Shown: positions 1 to 9,312, numbered from the stretch's first letter. The stretch: DNA of 64,000 nucleotides from an uncultured Acidimicrobiaceae bacterium (GCA_905182135.1 CAJJAG010000001.1:186001-250000), one strand, 5' to 3'. A program made the numbers and translations. Notes: generated by a model from the letters alone, not told the origin.

Positions 1-2134
1 AGAGCTTCAGATCAGGCTTCCATGATCGGAAGAGCTCTGCGGTTTCTCCGGCCCCGGTCAAGATCACGCCATCCACCGATGTGATGAGGTGCTGACCCAC
101 CTCGTTCTCAGGCGTTCGCACGAACTGCAACACGTCTCGCGGAACGCCAGCAGCCCAACAGGCCTCAGCAACAACCTCGGCACAGCGTGCAGTCTCGGGT
201 GCGGGTTTAAAGATCACAGCATTTCCGGCGGCAAGACTCGACATGACGCCGCCGGTTGGGATCGCGACCGGAAAGTTCCATGGCGGAATCACCCCGACCA
301 CACCGAGTGGAGTGAACGAGATGCCGTCATGAAGATCAAGCTCGAGCGCTCGATCGCCGTACCAGCGGGCGAAGTCGATGGCTTCTGCCACCTCTCCATC
401 GGCCTCAGCGAACGTCTTGTTTGCCTCCCTCATCATTGTCGAGATCAATTGACCCCGACGCGTCGCCAACTCGTCCCCGACCCGATGCAACATCACTTGC
501 CGATCAGCTAAGGACGTGTTCGACCAGTCGGTCGATGCGATTTTCGCGACCAAAAGTATGTCGTCGGCCGCCTCGATCGACTCGGTTACTGACGCAGCAA
601 TTGGTTCTGCTGGCAGAGCGCACACCGCATCGATCCAGGCACGATTCACCGACAAGACCGGGTCGGTCTCAGGTTCATTGAGGAACGGTTCGCCAATCAC
701 ATATGCAGCATTGGCTGGTGCATTCCGGTCTTGGCTTCGCCGGGGCCCGGTGTGGATCCTGGATCGGAGCGCCAATGCATCGCGAAAGATCTGTTCTTGC
801 TCGTCGAAGGCTGCTGACTGTGGGGTCAGGTCGAAAAGGTGACGAAGGAAATTGTCATCCGACGCATTTTCTTCGAGCCGTCGGAACAGATAACTGATCG
901 CGACATCGAAATCCTGATGGCGCACGGCTGGTGTGTACAACAACATGAGCGACGCGTTGTTGGTGGCTTCGGCAACAGTGGCGGCTTGCGCCGGTGCCAT
1001 ACCCTGGAGCATCTCGAATTGCACTCGTTCGGCGACACCTCGCTGTTCGGCCAGCAAGTGGGTCCAGGCAACATCGAACAAGTTGTGGCTTGCCAGGCCA
1101 AGGTGCACACCGGTCATTCGCTCGGGGTGCAGCAACCAGTCGAGGCATCGTTTGTAATTCGCATCTGCCTCGACCTTCGAACCGTAGGGGGCCTGCGTCC
1201 AGCCATGCATGGCGGCATCAACCTTCTCCATGGCTAAATTCGCGCCTTTTACCAAGCGGATCTTCACCTGCCCGCCTCCGTCATCATGACGCTTGTTCGC
1301 CCAGTCGACAAGGCGCTGCATCGCCGGAAATGCATCCGGAAGGTACGCCTGTAGAACGATTCCCGCATCGACACCGAGGTACGACTCCTCGCCAAGAACC
1401 GTCATGAAGGCATCGAGGGTCAGGTCGAGGTCGTGGTACTCCTCCATGTCAAAATTCACGAACGTCGGCGGCTGCACCGACGATGCCTTGTCGACCAACA
1501 AGCGCAGGCGTTCGGTAACTCGATGCAAACTATCGGCGTAGGCGAAGTGATTTAGTTGCGACGCAACAGCCGAAATCTTCACCGACACGTAGTCGATGTC
1601 CGGTTGGTCGAGAAGGCCAAGCAGTTCGTCGAGACGTCGTTGCGCCTCACGCTCGCCCAGTACCGCCTCACCCAAAAGGTTCACGTTGAGCGCGTAGCCG
1701 TCGGTCCGCTTTGCTGCGAGGTGTGTCTCGAGCTTGTCACGCTCCGCCGGCGCGACGAGGTGGCCCACGATGCTTCGCATTCGACGGCGCGCCAACGGCA
1801 TGACGAGTGCCGGTAAACGGGGTGCAAGCACCGCACCTGCGCGAAGCAACACCTTGTCGAGCGGCGACAAGAAGTCCGGCAAGGTCGACGTCCCAACGAT
1901 CGACGCCAGCTGGGCAGCGGCCACCCCGTTGTTGTCTGGACGCACGACCCGGTCGACGAATTGCATGACAAAGGCAACGCCCTCAGCGTCGGTCACCACA
2001 CCCTTGAACTGCTTCATGGTCGCTCGGTCAGCTCGCGTTTCGAGTTCCTCGGCACGGCGAAGCCAAGATCGAACCAGGTCAACTGCAGAGTCGGCAAGCC
2101 TCTCGGCATCAACAGCATCGAACGAACAGGTCAT
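1..2134 (-). CDS. putA: Bifunctional proline dehydrogenase / delta-1-pyrroline-5-carboxylate dehydrogenase (PutA-like), 3' end cut by window
   Basis: The frame stays open from an ATG at 2134 to the left edge, about 711 codons. The first ~430 residues match the FAD-dependent proline dehydrogenase barrel (VNLLGEAVLGEREAQRRLDE, KIRLVKGANLAMEK, and RVQFEMLQGMA near its end). From ~residue 500 an aldehyde dehydrogenase domain follows, with VVGVIPPWNFPVAIPTGG and AAGNAVIFKPAPETARCA. Proline is oxidised to P5C and then to glutamate. The catalytic Cys region lies beyond the window. A PAS-AraC regulator starts 52 bp away on the other strand and is its likely controller. Family assignment is firm; the start is the first ATG in frame and no strong ribosome site was seen. 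Confidence 0.9.
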   Translation of the reverse strand, partial: MTCSFDAVDAERLADSAVDLVRSWLRRAEELETRADRATMKQFKGVVTDAEGVAFVMQFVDRVVRPDNNGVAAAQLASIVGTSTLPDFLSPLDKVLLRAGAVLAPRLPALVMPLARRRMRSIVGHLVAPAERDKLETHLAAKRTDGYALNVNLLGEAVLGEREAQRRLDELLGLLDQPDIDYVSVKISAVASQLNHFAYADSLHRVTERLRLLVDKASSVQPPTFVNFDMEEYHDLDLTLDAFMTVLGEESYLGVDAGIVLQAYLPDAFPAMQRLVDWANKRHDDGGGQVKIRLVKGANLAMEKVDAAMHGWTQAPYGSKVEADANYKRCLDWLLHPERMTGVHLGLASHNLFDVAWTHLLAEQRGVAERVQFEMLQGMAPAQAATVAEATNNASLMLLYTPAVRHQDFDVAISYLFRRLEENASDDNFLRHLFDLTPQSAAFDEQEQIFRDALALRSRIHTGPRRSQDRNAPANAAYVIGEPFLNEPETDPVLSVNRAWIDAVCALPAEPIAASVTESIEAADDILLVAKIASTDWSNTSLADRQVMLHRVGDELATRRGQLISTMMREANKTFAEADGEVAEAIDFARWYGDRALELDLHDGISFTPLGVVGVIPPWNFPVAIPTGGVMSSLAAGNAVIFKPAPETARCAEVVAEACWAAGVPRDVLQFVRTPENEVGQHLITSVDGVILTGAGETAELFRSWKPDLKL

Positions 2135-2186
2135 CCCTCCATCGTGCCTGGGCGCAACGGTTGAGTCTTGTACGATTCGGCGCAAG

Positions 2187-2954
2187 ATGACCGCTGAACC
2201 AAACAACGAGAAGCGAACGGCAGTGTTTCCGTGTCAGGCCGAACTCATTGCGCTATTCGAGACACTGGTCAATGTGATGTTCTCGGTGAAAGATCTCGAC
2301 GGGCGATATGTCGAAGTAAATTCTGCGTTCGTACGGCGAACGGGAACACGGTCGAAACGCGAAGTGATCGGAACCAAAGCGTCCGACCACTTCGTTGAGG
2401 CATTGGCGAACCGCTACGAGGAACAGGATCGCGAGGTGTTCGAAACTGGCGAACCGCTCGTTGATCAACTCGAGTTGATACGAGGGCTCAATGGTGATCT
2501 CGGTTGGTATCTCACCACCAAGCTTCCCGTCGCTAACCAGGCTGATCGCTCCACCTTGGTCGGGGTCGTCTCGGTGAGCCGCGATCTGCACGCACCGAGT
2601 ACGGAGAACATCTCCCTCGAACGTCTGCAGCATGTCGTCGCTCACGTGCGAGCAAATCTACAAAGCACGATCAGAGCGTCCACGATGGCCGAGGTCGCTG
2701 CGTGTTCCGAATCGCAACTCGAACGTCGTATGCGGAAAGTTTTTGGGCTGTCCGCTACCCAGTATGTCCTGCGTGTCCGGGTCGATGCTGCGGCCAAACT
2801 CCTGATCGAAACCGACACGCCCCTCGCCGAGATCGCCACGACCTGTGGCTTCTACGACCAGCCGAACTTCACGCGGCGTTTCGCCAGGCTGACCAACGCC
2901 ACTCCAGCGCAGTTTCGCTCTGAGAACCGACGGGCGACCGACGAAACCACCTGA
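2187..2954 (+). CDS. PAS domain-containing AraC-family transcriptional regulator
   Basis: 255 aa from the ATG at 2187; the frame is open further upstream but that part lies antisense to putA and is not protein-like. Residues ~15-125 form a PAS-like sensor (MFSVKDLDGRYVEVNSAFV, then GWYLTTKLPV). Residues ~140-250 form an AraC double helix-turn-helix ending in the typical FYDQPNFTRRFARLTNATPAQF. It is divergent from putA with a 52-bp gap, so it probably senses a small ligand or redox state and controls proline catabolism. The classic actinobacterial putA activators are PruR-type, so this control is inferred from position only. Confidence 0.85.
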   Translation: MTAEPNNEKRTAVFPCQAELIALFETLVNVMFSVKDLDGRYVEVNSAFVRRTGTRSKREVIGTKASDHFVEALANRYEEQDREVFETGEPLVDQLELIRGLNGDLGWYLTTKLPVANQADRSTLVGVVSVSRDLHAPSTENISLERLQHVVAHVRANLQSTIRASTMAEVAACSESQLERRMRKVFGLSATQYVLRVRVDAAAKLLIETDTPLAEIATTCGFYDQPNFTRRFARLTNATPAQFRSENRRATDETT

Positions 2955-3078
2955 ATCGGAGATGTCAGCCGCTCAGCACAACTACTGAGTCACCAAAGGA
3001 CCTGAACAACCGTCCCTAATTCTCCGATATGGCACAGGGTCGGGTTCGCAGTCGAACTCGATGACCGGCCGGGCTAGG

Positions 3079-3912
3079 TCAACGAAGCGCTGAAGCGAGG
3101 GGTTCGAGCCGGCTGGCGTCCATGGGCCCACGCATGGACCAGACCACAATGTCGACACCGACGTCGAAGAAGCTGGCTGCCTGGTCGGCGAGCGCAGCAG
3201 GATCGCTGTCGGTATCAAAACCAAGGTGGATCGACCGGGCAATCTCAGATTGATCGCGGCCAACTCGTTCGCAGTGGTGACGAAGTACACCGTCGAGCTC
3301 CAACCATGCCGCTGCATCATCAGGGAAGGTCATGTCCCACTGGTCTGCGAAGCGAGCGACGGTACGCAATGTGCGTACGCGTCCTTTGCCACCAATCACC
3401 ATAGGGATCTTCGACTGCACTGGCTTGGGCTCACACCAGGCTCCGGCCAACTCGTAGTAGTTGCCGGAGAAGTTTGTTTCCTGGTTCGCGAGTAGCGAGA
3501 CGATGACTTCCATGCCTTCTTCGAAACGATCCGAACGCTCACGCAACGTGCCCAGCGGGATGCCATAGGCCTCAGACTCTTGAAAATTCCAGCCGGCACC
3601 CATCCCAAGCTCGAAGCGGCCACCCGAGATGTGGTCGAGCGTCGCAGCCATGTTGGCCGTAACAGCTGGATGGCGATGGTGCATGCCATTCACCATCGCT
3701 CCAATGCGAATCCTACTTGTCGCCTGGGCGAGAGCGCCGAGCATCGTCCAGCCCTCCAGATTTGGGCCATCGAACGGCTCAGCTAGTGGGTAGAAATGGT
3801 CCCAGTTCCAGGCCGACTCGAAGACGTCGATTTCGTCGGCGGTCTTCCAGACATCAAGAAACTCACCCCACGTCGCATGATGTGGTGGCGTTTTGATCGC
3901 ATGCTTTCCCAC
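3079..3912 (-). CDS. LLM-class F420-dependent oxidoreductase
   Basis: 277 aa. The GTG at 3912 is preceded by AAGGAGA at a 5-nt distance, which fixes the start. The sequence has the luciferase-like TIM barrel pattern: FESAWNWDHFYP near the N-terminus, SRIRIGAMVNGMHHRHPAV, the GRFELGMGAGWNFQESEAYG stretch and IPMVIGGKGRVRTLR. These are typical of F420H2-dependent members in actinobacteria. The substrate cannot be told. It stands between the PAS-AraC gene and a short ORF/DHA2 transporter pair on the same strand. Confidence 0.88.
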   Translation of the reverse strand: MGKHAIKTPPHHATWGEFLDVWKTADEIDVFESAWNWDHFYPLAEPFDGPNLEGWTMLGALAQATSRIRIGAMVNGMHHRHPAVTANMAATLDHISGGRFELGMGAGWNFQESEAYGIPLGTLRERSDRFEEGMEVIVSLLANQETNFSGNYYELAGAWCEPKPVQSKIPMVIGGKGRVRTLRTVARFADQWDMTFPDDAAAWLELDGVLRHHCERVGRDQSEIARSIHLGFDTDSDPAALADQAASFFDVGVDIVVWSMRGPMDASRLEPLASALR

Positions 3913-4066
3913 TGATGTCTCCTTACGTCGTCGAGGTGTCAGGTTCCGGTGAGAGGGTAGACCAATCTTATTTCTTGGGGTCCACGATCGCGTGATTCGA
4001 CAGCCTGTAATGCTCCGCCACCTCGGCCGTCACGACCCTATGGTGCACAGCAACGTTGACGTCACT

Positions 4067-4189
4067 TCACTTGACGCCAAGCTCGACGACCTTGACATCA
4101 CCGCAGCCGAACGAACCGGGTGCGACGCGCTCTTTATCAACCAAGACGAAGCTCTCGGCCGCGACCACTGTGGTTTCGGGTTCACTCAT
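4067..4189 (-). CDS. Small ORF coupled to the DHA2 transporter, with in-frame TGA then continued coding-like sequence
   Basis: An ATG lies 6 nt after the transporter stop codon and opens a 40-aa frame that ends at TGA (4067-4069). The same frame then runs another 32 codons to TAA at 3968-3970, ending AEVAEHYRLSNHAIVDPKK, which looks like real protein. I do not recognise the family. It may be a short gene truncated by a recent nonsense change, or a 72-codon remnant. No SECIS-like hairpin or Cys-type context was seen at the TGA. Confidence 0.3.
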   Translation of the reverse strand: MSEPETTVVAAESFVLVDKERVAPGSFGCGDVKVVELGVK

Positions 4190-4195
4190 TTTGGA

Positions 4196-5596
4196 TTAAT
4201 CGCCCAACAATGAAGGCTTGTAGTACCGCAGCAATATCAACGGGCTAATGCTCATGACTGCGACCATCGACCACCAGCCCATGCGGAACTCCTCGATCCG
4301 TTCGCCGATCGCGGCGTTGCCGATCATGGCAGTGGTAATCGCTACACCGAACGCGGCGAATGCAGCGCGGGCCGTATTGAACGCAGCGTTGGCCGCCCCG
4401 AGTTGTTCTAACGGCACGTCTCGAAGCGCCGCTGCGTTTGCAGGCCCGAGCATGAATCCCATGCCGATGCCGATCGACAACGTTCCGGGCAAGAACGCTC
4501 GCACATAGATTTCGTCGGGCCGAAGGCGCCACGCCATCCATGCTGTTCCGAGTGTGGCAAGCGTGGCGCCAAGAATCAGTAATTCGCGGTAACCATGCCG
4601 GTCCACCAGAACGCCAGCCAGCGGCGCACAGATCACCAAAGCCAGCGGGCCTGGTGTCATCGCAAGGCCAATTTCAAGGTTGGAGTATTGCCAAACGTCG
4701 TTCAGAAACAGCGGGTAGAGGAACCAGGTCGCAGCGGTCGACATCGACATCAGTGCGCTGGCTGCAGTAACGACTCGGAACGACGGGATCTTGATGAGTT
4801 CAAAGTTCAGCAACGGCTCGTCATGGCAACGCGACGATCTGACAAAGACGACGCCTCCGATTAGGGCAACAAGGGATACCGCCAAGATCCGGCCATCAAC
4901 CCATCCCCACGCCCGACCCTGCACAATCACAAAGGTGGCTCCGCCGACCGCAAGAGTGCCCGTCACAGCCCCCAACAAGTCCAGCGGCGGCGGTCGCTCT
5001 GTGACACTGTCATCAGCCATGAACCTGGCAGCCAGGACCATGCCCGCAACAGCGATGGGCACGACGACTGCAAAGACGACGCGCCAGCTGGAGACCTCGA
5101 GAAGCCCCGCTGCCACGGTCGGCGCCGCAGCAGCCCCAAGCACCCCCATTGATGACCACAGCGATACAACCGCGCCGTGCTGATGCTTGGGGTAAAGAGG
5201 AAGCACGGCCGCCAGCGACGACGGAATAACAAGAGCGACGCCAAGCGCCTGAACCACGCGAGCAGCAATCACCAAATTGATGCTGGGTGCAATCGCCGAG
5301 AGCGCTGCTCCAATGGCGAACACGCGTAGTCCAATTACGAAGACTCGACGTCGGCCGATTCGATCGGCCAACCGTCCGCCAAGGAGCATGAAAGTCACCT
5401 GGGTAACGGCAAAGGCCGAGATAACCCATGCAATGTGGGTCAATCCAACTTCAGGAAACTCCTCTTCGAGCACCGGGATAGCGATGTTGGTTGCCGTGCC
5501 GACAAACGCAGCGAGAAACATCGCCGTCGCTGCAATAGCCAGCGCCACCCGGCGGCGGCGTTCTGAAATTTCGGGCGGCTTCGTTTCCCCCGCCAT
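4196..5596 (-). CDS. MFS transporter, DHA2 (EmrB/QacA-like) family
   Basis: 466 aa from the ATG at 5596 (a TTG at 5623 would add nine residues). The protein is highly hydrophobic with about 14 predicted membrane segments. It carries the motif A region LGGRLADRIGRRRVFVIG between segments 2 and 3 and the motif C-like GAAAAPTVAAGLLEVSSWR. These are hallmarks of proton-driven drug or metabolite exporters in the cytoplasmic membrane. The substrate is unknown. The only same-strand partner close by is the short ORF directly downstream. Confidence 0.88.
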   Translation of the reverse strand: MAGETKPPEISERRRRVALAIAATAMFLAAFVGTATNIAIPVLEEEFPEVGLTHIAWVISAFAVTQVTFMLLGGRLADRIGRRRVFVIGLRVFAIGAALSAIAPSINLVIAARVVQALGVALVIPSSLAAVLPLYPKHQHGAVVSLWSSMGVLGAAAAPTVAAGLLEVSSWRVVFAVVVPIAVAGMVLAARFMADDSVTERPPPLDLLGAVTGTLAVGGATFVIVQGRAWGWVDGRILAVSLVALIGGVVFVRSSRCHDEPLLNFELIKIPSFRVVTAASALMSMSTAATWFLYPLFLNDVWQYSNLEIGLAMTPGPLALVICAPLAGVLVDRHGYRELLILGATLATLGTAWMAWRLRPDEIYVRAFLPGTLSIGIGMGFMLGPANAAALRDVPLEQLGAANAAFNTARAAFAAFGVAITTAMIGNAAIGERIEEFRMGWWSMVAVMSISPLILLRYYKPSLLGD

Positions 5597-5794
5597 CGTT
5601 GCTGTTGCTTCTTCGATTGGCAAACGCTACCGGCCCGCAGCTAGGCCGAAGTAGCCAGTTCCCGTGTTAGCCAAGAGTGGCTGTATGCAGGTCGTCGGCG
5701 ACCGCCAGATCGCCGGTGTAACCACCGGCCCGGATGGTGTCCATTTAGGCCTGGCGTAATTCTGGCGTCTCCGGAGGCGGGATCAAGTGTGTGA

Positions 5795-6304
5795 GCACCA
5801 GGTTCGGAGCTTGCGTCAGCTGGGGTCGACACCACGCGCGATCAACTTCCGCTAATCCTGTTGTCGTTGCTGACCCACCCAGAGCAATATCAACAGCTTG
5901 CCGACAACCCGAGCATGGCATTAGCCGCCGTCGACGAGGAGATGCGGTACTCGCCGCTCCCCTGGCTTCTTCCGCACACAGCGATGCACGACGTCCACTA
6001 CCACGGCATCGACTTCGAGGCGGGCGACACCGTGCTGGTTCTGGTGCTAGCTACCAACCGAGACCCGAGTGTGATGACCGAACCACAACGTTTCGACATT
6101 GCACGGCAGCGTGTTCGCAACTTCAGTTTTGGGCAGGGTGCTCATGCCTGCCCTGCCGCTCAACTAGCGCGCATCGAAATGGCCATCGCTCTGGAACGTC
6201 TGGTCACTCGGACAACGCTGCGCCTGGTCGAAGCGCCGACCCTCACCGCGTCGGGAAAGGGTCGTATCCCGACATCATTGCTCGTCGAGGTGACCAAGCA
6301 CTAA
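5795..6304 (+). pseudogene. Cytochrome P450 remnant (I-helix to C-terminus only)
   Basis: The frame begins after a TGA at 5792-5794 and at once shows the P450 I-helix oxygen-binding motif AGVDTT, followed by LLTHPEQYQQLADNP, the ExxR helix (EEMRYSP), NRDPSVMTEPQRFDIAR and the haem-thiolate region FSFGQGAHACPAAQLAR. About 160-170 C-terminal residues remain of a normal ~400. The N-terminal half, including helices B-H, is absent and no matching frame was found in the 170 bp upstream. A TTG at 5861 could start a 147-aa product, but it would lack the I-helix. The Cys ligand is kept; the position after it is Pro where Gly is usual. Confidence 0.8.
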
Positions 6305-6352
6305 GGCGTGACATATAGCAAGGGTCAGACCACTGATACACCCGTTGAAGGA

Positions 6353-7084
6353 CTAGCTGGTCATGGCGCCATCAACAACAAACTCTTGGCCGGTGCAATA
6401 ACTGGCATCGTCAGAAGCCAAGAACAGCACAAGCTTGCCGACTTCATCGGCTGACGCAACCCGGCCAAGTGGAATGCGGGACTCGATGTTGTCGCGCATC
6501 GGGCCAAACTCGTCGAGCATGTTTGTATCGATGATTCCGGGGTGCACCGAGTTCACTCGCACGCCCGAAGGCGCTAGCTCAATCGCTGCGGACTTGGTCA
6601 TGCCGCGCACGGCCCATTTCGATGCCGAATAGGCATGCGCCACCGACGCTCCTCTCATACCGGCAATCGACGAAATGTTGATGATGCTGCCAGAGCTGTT
6701 GGCCTGCATAGCCGGAGCCGCCGTTCGCATACCAAGAAACACACCCGTCTGATTGATGTCTATCATTTGTTGCCACATCGCAAGCGACGTCTCGATCAGA
6801 CCGACCATGCGGAAGATGCCCGCATTATTCACCAGAATATCGAGGCGTCCATGCAGCGCCACGATGGTTTCAACGACGCTGTTCCAGTCATCTTCTGAGA
6901 CAACATCGTGATGCAAGAACTCGCACGCAGCCCCAAGCCGTTCAGCAGTTGCCCGCCCCTCGGCGTCGAGCACATCGGTGATCACCACTTGAGCGCCAGC
7001 CTTCACGAACAGCTCCGCTTCGGCCGCACCCTGGCCTCGGGCGCCTCCAGTGATCAGTGCCACCTTGTCGTCGAGTCGATTCAT
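6353..7084 (-). CDS. SDR family NAD(P)-dependent oxidoreductase
   Basis: 243 aa from ATG 7084, with GGGGGAG 7 nt upstream; the longer open frame upstream is not protein-like. Classical SDR features are present: TGGARGQG cofactor loop at residues ~12-19, NNAG (~88), the catalytic Ser in INISSIAG, Tyr-x-x-x-Lys in YSASKWA, and PG after it (VHPGIIDTNM). It probably oxidises or reduces a hydroxyl/keto group of a steroid, terpene or short fatty acid type substrate (3-alpha/20-beta-hydroxysteroid dehydrogenase-like), but the substrate is inferred only from family resemblance. It stands alone between two gene remnants. Confidence 0.9.
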   Translation of the reverse strand: MNRLDDKVALITGGARGQGAAEAELFVKAGAQVVITDVLDAEGRATAERLGAACEFLHHDVVSEDDWNSVVETIVALHGRLDILVNNAGIFRMVGLIETSLAMWQQMIDINQTGVFLGMRTAAPAMQANSSGSIINISSIAGMRGASVAHAYSASKWAVRGMTKSAAIELAPSGVRVNSVHPGIIDTNMLDEFGPMRDNIESRIPLGRVASADEVGKLVLFLASDDASYCTGQEFVVDGAMTS

Positions 7085-7263
7085 GTCATGTCTCCCCCGT
7101 AGGTCTGGGCTGTCGCCAGTATGTGTACGCCTAAGTATCGACCGCATCGTTGCGGCAAACCCAATGGTCGTGGACGAATCTGGATTGCCGGCGCAACTTG
7201 GCTATCTCCTCGACACCTCGAACAGCGAGAATCACATAACCCGACGTTCGGCAACAGTCACAA

Positions 7264-7784
7264 AGCGAGACAACCACGACCCTCAATGTTCGCCAGTTAT
7301 CCGGGGCGCTCGGCGCCGAGGTGCGGGGCATCGACTTGTCCGATCCGAATATCGATTCGGCAATCTCTGGCACACCGACTTCACGAACCTTCCTCGGCCC
7401 TCGCTTGCAAATGCCTTGTACAGCATCGAGGTGCCAACCCACGGGGGTGACACCTTGATCGCCAGCACCTGCGCTGCATTCGAGGGCTTGTCTGAGGGCA
7501 TGAAAGACATGTTGCGCGGCCTGAACGCGGTGCACGACTTCTCCGAGAAATATAAGCGAGACTTGGCTGACCAAACGGAGCGCAACGCAGGTGTTGCTCG
7601 TAACGACAGCAGCGAGTACCTCGACGCTGAACTCGAAGTCGTCCATCCCGTCGTTCGATCCCACCCGGCGACCGGGCGTGAGTCGTTATCTGTCAACGGC
7701 GGATTCACCTTGCGTTTCAAGGATATGACGCCAGAAGAAAGCCAGCCGCTACTCAACCTCCTCTACCGCCACTGTGAGCGGCCA
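7264..7784 (+). pseudogene. TauD/TfdA family dioxygenase remnant with internal deletion and lost C-terminus
   Basis: An N-terminal piece in one frame (LSGALGAEVRGIDLSDPNID, to about 7366) abuts a second piece in another frame that starts WHTDFTNLPRPSLANALYS and ends near RHCERP at 7784. About 60 residues that normally link these parts are missing, and the final ~40 residues with the distal Fe-binding His and the 2-oxoglutarate Arg are gone. The HxD iron half-motif is still there. The convergent ligC gene begins 25 bp further on. An intact paralogue-like gene is at 50779-51615. Confidence 0.82.
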
Positions 7785-7809
7785 TTCCCCTGGCTGGCGA
7801 TCATCATGG

Positions 7810-8754
7810 TCAGACGTGCAACTGTTGCTCGAGCGCGTGGAGATGGCGATAGCAGCTGATGACCTGGCTGACCGACGACTTTGGTTCACGGCCTTCGGTG
7901 ATGGCAGAGATGAACTCGCGAGATTCAAGTTCGATACCGTTCATCGACACGTCAATCCGAGAGACGTCGATCGGCTCGCCTCGCCCGTCGACCAGGTCGT
8001 CGTAGCTGGCGACATAGGTGCCGGTGTCGCCGATGTAGCGGAAAAACGTGCCAAGTGGTCCGTCGTTGTTGAATGACAGCGACAAGCTAAGCAGTGACCC
8101 GCCCGAGGTCTTCATCTGGATCGACATGTCCATTGCAATACCCAGATCAGGATGCAGCGGGCCCTCGAGAATGTTCGCGGCAACGATCTCTTCGCCGGTT
8201 TGATAGGCGAACAAATCGATGGTGTGGGCTGCGTGATGCCACAGCAGATGGTCGGTCCAGGTTCGTGGTTCGCCCAGGGCGTTCCTGTTGGCGCGGCGAA
8301 AGAAGAAGGTCTGCACATCCATCTGCTGAATCGAGAACTCGCCAGCCTGGATCTTGTTATGGACCCATTGGTGCGATGGGTTGAAACGGCGCACATGGCC
8401 GACCATGCAGACCTTGCCGGTGCGCTGTTGTGCATCGACAACGGCCTCGGCATCAGCCAAATTATCAGCCAAGGGGATCTCGACCAGCACATGTTTACCG
8501 GCTTCCAAGCACGCGATCGCCTGCGAAGCATGCATCTGCGTCGGTGTCGCCAATATGACCGCATCTACCTCATCGAGGGCCAACACGTCGGCGAGATTAT
8601 CGGACCAATGTTCGATGCCATACTCACGCGCAACGCTCTGCTGCGTGCCGCCAGGACGGTCAACGATCGAGGTCACCTCGGCTCCGTCGATCAGCTGAAT
8701 GGCGGCGAGGTGCTTGCGGCCGAATGCACCTGCACCGGCAAGAGCCAACTTCAT
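7810..8754 (-). CDS. ligC: 4-carboxy-2-hydroxymuconate-6-semialdehyde dehydrogenase (Gfo/Idh/MocA family)
   Basis: 314 aa; the second of two adjacent ATGs (8754) has the better 5-nt distance from AGGAG. The N-terminal Rossmann motif is LALAGAGAFGRKHL, followed by ILATPTQMHASQAIACLEAG and VLVEIPLADN, where LigC has Ile in place of the usual EKP Lys. The C-terminal half contains FRRANRNALGEPRTWTDHLL and FNNDGPLGTFFRYIGD, near-diagnostic for LigC. It oxidises the protocatechuate 4,5-ring-cleavage product (hemiacetal form) to 2-pyrone-4,6-dicarboxylate with NAD(P)+. The product is the substrate of LigI, encoded 2.5 kb away. Confidence 0.93.
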   Translation of the reverse strand: MKLALAGAGAFGRKHLAAIQLIDGAEVTSIVDRPGGTQQSVAREYGIEHWSDNLADVLALDEVDAVILATPTQMHASQAIACLEAGKHVLVEIPLADNLADAEAVVDAQQRTGKVCMVGHVRRFNPSHQWVHNKIQAGEFSIQQMDVQTFFFRRANRNALGEPRTWTDHLLWHHAAHTIDLFAYQTGEEIVAANILEGPLHPDLGIAMDMSIQMKTSGGSLLSLSLSFNNDGPLGTFFRYIGDTGTYVASYDDLVDGRGEPIDVSRIDVSMNGIELESREFISAITEGREPKSSVSQVISCYRHLHALEQQLHV

Positions 8755-8790
8755 CATGTCTCCTAGTGTCCTGTCCGGTTATAAGCGAGG

Positions 8791-9206
8791 CTAGAACAAT
8801 CCATTGTCATTGGCCGAGGTCTCGGGGAGGACCTGTAACACGTCCCAGTGCTCAACGATCTTGCCGTTGGTGTCCAGACGAAAGATAACAATGCCCGCGT
8901 AGTCGTCAGAACCCGGCCATGTCTGCAGCCGGCCATGTCTGCAGCCGGCCATGTCTGCAGACAGTGCAACACCACGAATTCACCCTCGGCGATGACGCGC
9001 TTGAACTCAACGTGTTTGCCCGCATGCTCTGCCGCCATCTGGTCGAAATAGTCGATGAAACCTTGGGGAACGTCGGTCACGTGCGGGTTGTGCTGGATGT
9101 AGGTGTCGCCCACATGCCGTTCGACCGCTTCGCCAGGCTTGCACTGATTGAACATCACGTCGCAGAACGCAAGGACGTTCCGCTTGATCGCCTCACGATC
9201 ACTCAT
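8791..9206 (-). pseudogene. SnoaL-like / NTF2-fold protein, frameshifted by a 16-bp tandem triplication
   Basis: From ATG 9206 the first ~85 residues follow the SnoaL-like family (NVLAFCDVMFNQCKPGEAVE, YIQHNPHV). At 8913-8960 three copies of a 16-bp unit add 32 bp over a single copy and shift the frame, so the product as written ends in unrelated sequence at 8763. With one copy the frame continues [31 protein letters not shown] and stops at 8791, giving 127 aa, which is the normal family length and ending. It lies directly upstream of ligC on the same strand (their ends are ~35-40 bp apart). Its role in the pathway is unknown. It may be a true mutation, a phase-variable gene or an assembly artefact. 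Confidence 0.8.
8913..8960. repeat. Three perfect tandem copies of a 16-bp unit inside the SnoaL-like gene
   Basis: Unit CCGGCCATGTCTGCAG at 8913-8928, 8929-8944 and 8945-8960, all identical. Because 16 is not divisible by three, one or four copies keep the reading frame and two or three break it. Confidence 0.97.
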
Positions 9207-9312
9207 CACCGGAACCTAGTGCTACCCATCACATCCGCCGAGCACGCCGAACGGAGTTCGCTGTCGTAGTATCCGGACCCATGATGCGTCCGGCGATACC
9301 TCTCGTGCAACC

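Noticed and set aside
1734-2186. N-terminal extension of the PAS-AraC regulator
   Set aside because: It is antisense to the clearly coding start of putA.
4067-4069. TGA of the short transporter-linked ORF as a second selenocysteine codon
   Set aside because: The context (GVK-TGA-SDV) is not a redox motif, no family with Cys at that place was recognised and no hairpin follows the TGA.
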